Notes under the pieces: generated by a model | The model's database searches: none | The model's input: only the letters and a program-made list of their open reading frames with translations | Told to the model about the DNA's origin: nothing | Position numbers and translations under genes: made by a program | Source: Lachnospiraceae bacterium | GTDB lineage: Bacteria > Bacillota_A > Clostridia > Lachnospirales > Lachnospiraceae | Direction: 5' to 3' | NCBI GenBank assembly: GCA_017626435.1 | Contig: JAGAIR010000001.1 | Coordinates: forward strand, 8,072 to 72,071 | DNA: 64,000 nt | In this document: in pieces, positions 60,201 to 64,000 of the stretch | Position numbering within the stretch: the stretch's first letter is position 1 | Layout of the letters: each line of letters opens with the position of its first letter

Positions 60201-61855
60201 GTTTTAAGAGCAGATTTAATAAGTTTACGAATCTGCCGGAGCTTATGAATATCTTCCGTGAGGTAGCAGATGTGCAGACCGCAGACATGCTTGACCTTGA
60301 TGTGCCAGCTCTCCGTGGCGGCAAGCCTATTATAGTGGAGTCGGAGCCTGACTGGTATGTGAAGCAGGTCATGGAAGACTTTGTTGTGAGGGCAGAGCGT
60401 ATCAGAGGCGGTGGAGTTGATCCAAGCGTGGATAACTTTCTAAAGATTACCCATGAGGCAAGACTTCTTGGAACGGATGCCAGACTGATTGATAAGGATG
60501 CGCCGAACAATCCGGATGGAAAACTCAATAAGGTAGCGGAGAATGTATGGAAAGAATATGAGAAAGGAAATGCTGATGGTCATATAGGCTGCCAGCTTAT
60601 TTTTTCGGACATCGGCACACCGGGACCAGATAAGGACTTTACCATCTACGATTATCTGAAAGAAACACTGATCCAGTATGGTATTCCGGCAGATGAGATA
60701 GCTTTTATTCATGATGCCAAGACGGATGCACAAAGGGACGCACTTTTTAAGGAGATGAGGACAGGTAAAAAGAAGGTTCTTATCGGTTCAACGGACAAGT
60801 GTGGAACAGGTGTCAATGTGCAGACACACCTTGTTGCAATGCATCATGTGGATTGCCCTTGGAAGCCTTCTTCTATTGAACAGAGGGAAGGACGAGGCAT
60901 ACGACAGGGTAATGAAAATGAAGAGGTGGCAATCTACAGATATGTCACCAAAGGGACATTTGATGCATACAACTGGTCGCTTGTTGAAAATAAGCAGCGA
61001 TTCATCAGTCAGGTCATGACAAGCAAGGCTGTAAGCCGAAGCTGTGAGGATATCGACGAGGCAACACTTTCCTATGCAGAGATTAAAGCGGTTGCCACAG
61101 GCAATCCTTTAATCAAGGAAAAGATGGAGATTGACAATGATGTCCAGAGATTAAAGCTCTTAAAGGCATCCTATGACAATCAGAGATATGGCTTGCAGGA
61201 TAACTTTATGATTAAGTATCCGAAGCTGATTAAGACAGCAACAGAAAAGCTTGCCAATGTAAGAGAGGATGTAAAGGCAAGGGATAAAGAGCTGATTGAT
61301 AATCCGGAATTTGCCATTACCATAGGCAAAGTAACTTACACAGAGCGTGTGGATGGCGGAACGATGATGCTTGAAGCAATCAGTAAATGTAAGACCGGAG
61401 AGACAACTGTAATCGGTAAATTCCACGGATTTGAGCTGCTTGTGGAAAAGAACTTCCTTGGCATCAATTATATGGTGCTTCGTGGAAAGACAGAGTATAA
61501 AGCAGAGCTTTCCACAAGTCCTGTCGGCAGCATGGTGAAGCTGGAAAACCTGTTCAATGGACTCCATGAGAACATTGATTTCTTTGAAAAGAAGATTGAG
61601 CAGTACCAGAATGACCTTGAAGCATCAAAGGCAGAGTATGACAAGCCATTTGCGTACAGCAAGGAACTGGAAGAAAAGCTGGCTAGGCAGTGTAAACTGA
61701 ATGCCCAGCTTGACCTTGAGAACGCAAAGGCTGTGGATGCAGACCTGAGCGGACCGGAGGAAGAAAGAGAAGCTGATGACAGAATGGAATCTGCAGCAAT
61801 TGTAGCAGAGGATAAAGGTGCTTATCCAGCCGACAGAGAGGGCAGAACACGATAG
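54203..61855 (+). CDS. Giant ArdC-N/adenine methylase-like/SNF2 helicase protein
   Basis: A 2550-residue protein. Residues 1-165 resemble the ArdC-type ssDNA-binding N-domain ([28 protein letters not shown]). Residues about 245-410 are a low-complexity, charged linker that overlaps a nested gene. Two polyvalent accessory domains follow (about 450-580 and 680-790). Residues about 935-1180 form an N6-adenine methylase-like domain with [12 protein letters not shown] and NVPFGDY instead of the classic NPPY. A SNF2-type helicase follows: [10 protein letters not shown] near 1733, [10 protein letters not shown] near 1893 and [12 protein letters not shown] near 2228. Similar proteins are a hallmark of clostridial elements and phages. 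The role may be anti-restriction or DNA processing in the recipient; this is inference. Confidence 0.88.
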   Translation: MGVDMKVKAIYDSEIGNITRTDKNWKDVLKVAGQLYRYEFDNIVMVTAQRSPERSTLMADYDTWKKVGRYVKRGAKGCAIFPSRALNPRMRYIFDISDTGGKNVKLTWDLEGENLKDYVDFLVSEGQIEQYDNSDRESLKNILKQFTGTDVWLIIKEEFGDRMTELMQLSGSVIKEESKKRNGLQQEMDMEQLVYASVMYAVGTRCGFDLSVQEQDFSQIVNIKDEEIIYRLGSIVCDVSCSVLREFSRNLKAIESERRIGYVRRNDLQGSGRTALSADRDAGRDGGSHEAGQIRKDGDELSKGERAGKIQDADEIREDVREDVSGRGGSEPAVRPAGDAVSGEAQATESVIDNGDVEDKRAGEDAGRGSGTESDSDAIPLESDDTELNRELDEINSLGVSKEAEYTQASFFFDQNGQASIGTIHTEDENNNQFMRQFEQDRKAALAGKYNYLNPKKSATVPSEYIKQVLMRGTGFIGGKGRVCKIFETEIDAGTRAKRIKAEYGQGGAGWPVDGLGLHGYDTFHGNGLRFQWRDEDGEVEGYVSWKDIEKELGVLILTGEYQPETPRIDELAMDGLREDDEVIDAEYREVEPEEAESEIDDYAIPDEPESYASNRDYVSAKGMTPQETADEDRMVTQAEYGAEIEAETTEKDPSELQYITPIDYAKRIAELDEDLRDAAEILVTDCSCYTPFRAFLMDVVQSDFAFMPNKLDLIRDIALGTDNAERKAYSNNKYGLVEYSIRSGYVKISYKNRNGVRKEGALDWRELYEILSYMVKQPFYCGEDQKKYYQEIKQKADRDKMNPVYKRFFDIEDSVKANRLETRERAIANGWETKIDENGHVVSDDVVSVSVDDIQADTESQETVDFTPKQEPVQQVESLENEKNVAGQTKHNFHYNLWEMEKGGAKTRYQWNMDAIRTLKQIESENRLATPEEQKTLSKFVGWGGLSQAFDEENAGWSKEYKELKEMLSDEEYAAARATVNNAFYTSPEIAMCMNSALVQFGFRGGNVLEPSMGIGNFFGSMPAPMQRSKLYGVELDSISGRIAKQLYQNANISITGFENTTYPDNFFDVVVGNVPFGDYKVFDPKYNKYNFRIHDYFLAKALDQVRPGGMVAVITTKGTLDKANPTIRKYLAERAELVGAIRLPNTAFKDNAGTEVTADILFLQKRERKIDIEPDWVHLGVTENGIAVNSYFAEHPEMMLGSMEYDTRIYGQDSRYTVCVNDDENFNIYEALNKAIGNIKAQMTDFERVADEAEQTEEVIPADPDVRNYTYTFFEGKLYYRENSEMVRKEVSQTAEERIRSLDEIRQITRDLIDIQMDGCSEEELSDKQRLLNVKYDAFVKQYGAITSKANRIAFRDDSDYPLLCSLEEVNEDGEVKKADMFYKQTIKAKTVIDRVETAVEALNVSVNEFGYVNLAYMLSIYEPDITNVKEELAEKSGQTADEITFSDDALAELRRAVLVEELDGLIFLNPDRYNENNPDIGWETADEYLSGNVRDKLRVAKAMAADTGNPQAEKFAGNVAALEKVQPEWIEASDIDVKIGTTWIEPLDYEQFIYELLNTPRRARAVRSQFYNTGIQVHLNKMSMEWFIENKSMDKHSVAATKTYGTSRMDAYSIFEDTLNLKTVTVRDRIDDGDGRYHYEVNKNETMLAREKQNMIKEKFKEWLFAEPERRQKYVEYYNETFNNIRLREYDGSHLQFPGMNPAIELKPHQKNAVARILLGGNTLLAHCVGAGKSFEMMAACMEQKRLGLANKTIMVVPKPLIGQTASEFLRLYPSANILVATERDFEKSRRKQFVSRIATGDYDCIIMSHSQFEKIPISAERKERMLNEQIDEISYAIDEMKERNGERWTVKQMESQKKKLEEQLKSLSDESRKDDLITFEELGVDSIMVDEAHNFKNLAIFSKMNNVSGISSSGAKKSTDMQLKCQYLSEINDGRGIVFATGTPISNTMCEMYVMQLYLQKAALEEMGIYHFDSWAANFGEVTTALELTVEGSGFRFKSRFNKFTNLPELMNIFREVADVQTADMLDLDVPALRGGKPIIVESEPDWYVKQVMEDFVVRAERIRGGGVDPSVDNFLKITHEARLLGTDARLIDKDAPNNPDGKLNKVAENVWKEYEKGNADGHIGCQLIFSDIGTPGPDKDFTIYDYLKETLIQYGIPADEIAFIHDAKTDAQRDALFKEMRTGKKKVLIGSTDKCGTGVNVQTHLVAMHHVDCPWKPSSIEQREGRGIRQGNENEEVAIYRYVTKGTFDAYNWSLVENKQRFISQVMTSKAVSRSCEDIDEATLSYAEIKAVATGNPLIKEKMEIDNDVQRLKLLKASYDNQRYGLQDNFMIKYPKLIKTATEKLANVREDVKARDKELIDNPEFAITIGKVTYTERVDGGTMMLEAISKCKTGETTVIGKFHGFELLVEKNFLGINYMVLRGKTEYKAELSTSPVGSMVKLENLFNGLHENIDFFEKKIEQYQNDLEASKAEYDKPFAYSKELEEKLARQCKLNAQLDLENAKAVDADLSGPEEEREADDRMESAAIVAEDKGAYPADREGRTR
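54987..55346 (+). CDS. TnpV-like protein nested in another frame of the helicase gene
   Basis: A 119-residue ORF fully inside the helicase gene but in a different frame. Start ATG 54987 has AAGGAG 8 bases upstream (54973-54978). The protein [19 protein letters not shown], then [28 protein letters not shown] and a helical end, matches the small TnpV family found on Tn1549-like elements. In the helicase frame the same bases encode a Gly/Asp/Arg/Ser-rich linker of little order, as expected when the second frame carries the constraint. I regard it as a real overlapping gene. Confidence 0.75.
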   Translation: MLEEMTYKEVDGLLYPQIEMPDETEDLTKLGKYGRMAMNYLKENEPARYKTLMRFGKMYEKMSAVEEEANQLYDQLEMQYLAKHKPQNPSSTMEMWKIREQAKMQAEEVVLNQIVMRFH

Positions 61856-61868
61856 GAGAGTGAATAAT

Positions 61869-62486
61869 ATGAGCATAAGAAAAGTGGTCGCAGGACTACT
61901 GATTGCAGCAGGGATTGCCATTATGGCAGTCCCTTTTTTCTGGCGGACAACCGGAGAAAAACAGACAGAACAGCTCATAAGTGAATTTGAGCAGACATTG
62001 GAGGATGATTACGATGAAGAAACAGATGTGGAGGAAGAGCAAACCTCCATTAGTAAAGAGGATGAAGCCATTCTTAAAGAAGGCGGTGTTATCGGCATCA
62101 TTGAGATACCGGGCTTAGATATCAGGTATCCGGTAATGGAAGGAACCACAAGTAAAGTGCTTAATGCAGGGATTGGTCATATAGAAGAGACTGCAGGAAT
62201 CGGAGAAAGTGGCAACTGTGTATTGTGCGGTCATAATGGCAGCAGATATGGCACATTTTTTACACCACTAAGTCAGATATCCATAGGTGATGAAGTAATG
62301 ATAACCGACAAAAATGGGCTGAAGCATATCTATGAGGTAATAGAGACAGAGGTAGTAAATCCGTATGATAACAGCATCAAGACACAGGGTACAGAAAAAG
62401 AATTAACTCTTTTTACCTGTTCCCAGAAAGGAACCATGCGTTTTGTGGTCAGGTGCATTTATAAGGAGGCGGTGATGGATGAATAA
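61869..62486 (+). CDS. Sortase
   Basis: A 205-residue membrane-anchored transpeptidase. A membrane helix lies at residues 5-24; an acidic stretch follows; the sortase core begins with VIGIIEIPGLDIRYPV. The catalytic His is in VLCGHNGSRYGTFF, the Cys in the TLxTC motif TLFTC (near residue 185), and the Arg in MRFVVRC. The class is uncertain (B/D-like features). It probably anchors the LPQTG adhesin of the same element. It starts 13 bases after the helicase stop and overlaps the next gene. Confidence 0.9.
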   Translation: MSIRKVVAGLLIAAGIAIMAVPFFWRTTGEKQTEQLISEFEQTLEDDYDEETDVEEEQTSISKEDEAILKEGGVIGIIEIPGLDIRYPVMEGTTSKVLNAGIGHIEETAGIGESGNCVLCGHNGSRYGTFFTPLSQISIGDEVMITDKNGLKHIYEVIETEVVNPYDNSIKTQGTEKELTLFTCSQKGTMRFVVRCIYKEAVMDE

Positions 62487-62877
62487 GAGATACCGATTAG
62501 GTGAGATAGAAGAGGCAGTAGCAGAAATGGAAGAGCTAATTGACATCGAGGATGATATTGCTGAGATTGATGATGACTTTCAGATAGTCGTAAGCGGCTG
62601 GTCTGTGTATGTCGAAAGCCTGAATCTGACACTCAGACAGGGAATAGCCTGTGTATGGGATGCAGAGGAAGGATTATTTATGCCTGATTTTGATGTGACT
62701 ATCGTGTATGAGGGGAACATTGAAACACAGGAGTGGCTCTACTATGAGCAGGACGGAATGGTCGTTACACTTGGCAACTGGCTTAATGGCAGATTGTCTT
62801 GTGAACAGATAGAACAGCTTTGGTGTGAGCTTATCATACCGGAGCAAAACAAAGAACAAAAAGAAAGCGAGGAATAG
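62479..62877 (+). CDS. Acidic hypothetical protein next to the sortase
   Basis: A 132-residue very acidic protein overlapping the sortase stop by 8 bases. N-terminal helix LGEIEEAVAEMEELIDIEDDIAEIDDD, then a mixed beta region (FQIVVSGWSVYVESLNLTLRQG) and a Glu-rich tail. No family was recognised. Small acidic proteins of this sort on mobile elements can be DNA mimics, but that is only a possibility. Confidence 0.6.
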   Translation: MNKRYRLGEIEEAVAEMEELIDIEDDIAEIDDDFQIVVSGWSVYVESLNLTLRQGIACVWDAEEGLFMPDFDVTIVYEGNIETQEWLYYEQDGMVVTLGNWLNGRLSCEQIEQLWCELIIPEQNKEQKESEE

Positions 62878-62880
62878 CAT

Positions 62881-63570
62881 ATGAAGTATTCAATTAAAGT
62901 AAACGAAGTAAGAGCAAAAGAGGGCAGCAACATCAAAGGATTTGCAACAGTAGTATTTGGTGATTCATTTAAGATTACCAATATTGCAATCCTTGAGAAT
63001 AAGGATAAGGGAGAGCTTTTTGTATCAATGCCAAGATACCGCTCCAATGAGCGTGATGAAAGCAACGGTGTGATCTATAAGGATGTGTGCAATCCTATCA
63101 CAGCAGAGTTTCGAGAGGAACTCTATACCAATATCCTTGATGCCTATGCAAGAATTAAGGAACCGGAGAAAGAGGAGACACAGAAGCAGGAGCGTACACA
63201 GGAAATGCCGGAGTTTTCCGTAACTGTAACACCTTATGAGAGGGAAGGTAGTAACATCAAGGGACTTGCACGCATTTATTTTGAAAACAGTTTCATCGTA
63301 AATAACATCAATATCGTGCAGGGCAAAGAGAAAATCTTTGTATCAATGCCTTCTTATAAGACAAAGCAGCTGGACGAGCAGGGCAAGCCAATCTACCAGG
63401 ATGTCTGCTATCCGGTCACAAAGGATTTCAGGGAAAAACTCTATAATGAGATTATCTCTGAATATGAGAAAGCAAAGGATAAGAGCAACGAAAATGCAAG
63501 AGAGAGTGCAGAGAAACATCATGGCAATCCCGATAAAGAGAAGGACAAAGAGGCGACGCCCTTTCGATAA
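62881..63570 (+). CDS. Tandem SpoVG-domain protein
   Basis: A 229-residue protein with two SpoVG domains: residues 1-95 (YSIKVNEVRAKEGSNIKGFATVVFGDSFKITNIAI, then FVSMPRYRSN) and about 118-210 (FSVTVTPYEREGSNIKGLARIYFENSFIVNNINIV, then FVSMPSYKTK). SpoVG is a small DNA/RNA-binding regulator, normally single-domain. The double form is typical of clostridial elements and may act as a fixed dimer. The C-terminal tail is charged and disordered. Confidence 0.88.
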   Translation: MKYSIKVNEVRAKEGSNIKGFATVVFGDSFKITNIAILENKDKGELFVSMPRYRSNERDESNGVIYKDVCNPITAEFREELYTNILDAYARIKEPEKEETQKQERTQEMPEFSVTVTPYEREGSNIKGLARIYFENSFIVNNINIVQGKEKIFVSMPSYKTKQLDEQGKPIYQDVCYPVTKDFREKLYNEIISEYEKAKDKSNENARESAEKHHGNPDKEKDKEATPFR

Positions 63571-63630
63571 TCAGTAATCAGAGTACAGGGGCGGCCAAGG
63601 CTGCCCCATTTACAGAATGGAGGAAACAGA

Positions 63631-63942
63631 ATGGATATGGAAGCAGGAAAAACACTTACCAATGAGGAGGTCATAAGAGAACTTCTCGACTTATTAAAGA
63701 AAAATGCCATGAAAGAGCAGGCAAACGATGTATTTGAGATATGCAGCTATGTGGATGGACTGGAGAAAAAGATTGATTCCATGACGGAAGAACTCACCAA
63801 TATGCAGAACCAGATCAAAGAAATGCAGGAAGATACTCTTGTCAATAATGCTAAAAAGGGCTTGACAAATAAAGGGTTAAGGAATATAATTAGATTCAGT
63901 TTTATACAAGGAGTTAATAAATATGCGGCAAGGTATTCTTAA
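63631..63942 (+). pseudogene. DUF6674-like gene, 3' part replaced by tet leader
   Basis: The frame starts after TGGAGGAAA with MDMEAGKTLTNEEVIRELLD and continues through NDVFEICSYVDGLEKKIDSM and a coiled coil to about residue 73. This is the N-terminal part of DUF6674-like proteins, which are normally much longer. After roughly 63850 the codons read through the promoter and leader of a tet gene, so the remaining residues are chance and the gene appears cut by the insertion. Confidence 0.6.
63862..63890 (+). promoter_or_regulatory. Consensus promoter of a tet ribosome-protection gene leader
   Basis: TTGACA (63862-63867) and TATAAT (63885-63890), both perfect consensus, with 17-base spacing. 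It lies directly before the tet-type leader peptide. Confidence 0.85.
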
Positions 63943-63946
63943 ATAA
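63923..63946 (+). CDS. 7-residue leader peptide of a tet(M/O/W)-type gene
   Basis: After AAGGAG, the frame reads MRQGILK and stops. This peptide and the following ACTGTCAATTTGATAGTGGG are, from memory, the conserved leader upstream of tet(M)/tet(O)/tet(W) ribosome-protection genes, where it is part of an attenuation mechanism. The structural gene itself would begin beyond the window. Confidence 0.8.
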   Translation: MRQGILK

Positions 63947-64000
63947 ACTGTCAATTTGATAGTGGGAACAAAAAGTAGCAGTCCCGTTTCACTTTTAATA

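Larger units (their letters stand above)
23606..64000 (+). mobile_element. Integrative and conjugative element (left end to past the window)
   Basis: From just after lysS the gene content changes completely to conjugation and accessory genes, nearly all on the plus strand: DUF6462 proteins, ParM-like, MobC, relaxase, PcfB, VirD4, VirB2-, VirB6- and VirB4-like proteins, PrgI, NlpC/P60 hydrolase, a helicase/methylase, a sortase and, at the right edge, a tetracycline-resistance leader. The set matches Gram-positive elements of the pCF10/Tn1549 broad type; tet(W)-type elements of rumen and gut Lachnospiraceae are a likely relative (from memory, not compared). The integrase and right attachment site are not in the window. 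The left boundary lies between 23606 and about 23840. Confidence 0.9.

Overview
The window looks like the chromosome of a gut Lachnospiraceae (Clostridia): moderate GC, strong AGGAGG-type ribosome binding sites, short operons, and typical proteins of that family (DUF1015, DUF624, DUF5050, a MetH without the C-terminal activation domain, a fused FolB-FolK). The genus cannot be fixed from the sequence alone.

Positions 1-23605 are ordinary chromosome. In order they hold the end of a DUF1015 gene, a DUF624 membrane protein, glgB, an MscS-type channel, corA, a minus-strand purine-salvage pair (purine nucleoside phosphorylase, then an MTA/SAH deaminase), a cyclic-di-GMP-I riboswitch in front of a LacI-type sensor/GGDEF protein, an ABC-F ATPase, a frameshifted SPFH gene with a small basic protein, a MetH-type methionine synthase behind an odd repeat-rich leader, a family 2 glycosyltransferase, folB-folK, a DUF5050 protein, a sialate O-acetylesterase-like protein, and greA-lysS.

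From just after lysS (about 23.6 kb) to the right edge, everything reads as one integrative and conjugative element running left to right. Its left end has three small DUF6462-type genes. A gene-poor stretch follows (24.82-25.37 kb) that folds into many hairpins and a clear pseudoknot. Next come a ParM-like actin with a small ribbon-helix-helix-type partner, tiny membrane proteins, a lipoprotein, and a 1792-residue thioester/SpaA-type LPQTG adhesin. Then come DUF5688, RadC-like and Toprim primase-like genes, a 32-bp-periodic array of G/C hairpins beside a candidate oriT, MobC and a MOB-P relaxase, and PcfB and VirD4. Two cargo genes with their own promoter interrupt the operon here. The mating-channel genes follow (VirB2-like, VirB6-like, DUF4313, PrgI, VirB4, an NlpC/P60 cell-wall hydrolase). 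The right part has accessory genes, a 2550-residue ArdC/methylase/SNF2-helicase protein with a TnpV-like gene nested in another frame, a sortase, a double SpoVG protein and a truncated DUF6674-like gene. The last 140 bases match the promoter and 7-residue leader peptide known upstream of ribosome-protection tetracycline resistance genes, so a tet gene very probably starts just past the edge. The integrase is not in the window.

The gene set is coherent. Relaxase, MobC and VirD4 would prepare and deliver DNA, VirB2/B4/B6/PrgI/NlpC would build the channel, ParM and its partner could stabilise a circular intermediate, and the adhesin with the element's own sortase could promote contact with partner cells or host tissue. 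The most unusual parts are the structured RNA region, the 32-bp hairpin array, the nested TnpV gene and the tet leader junction.
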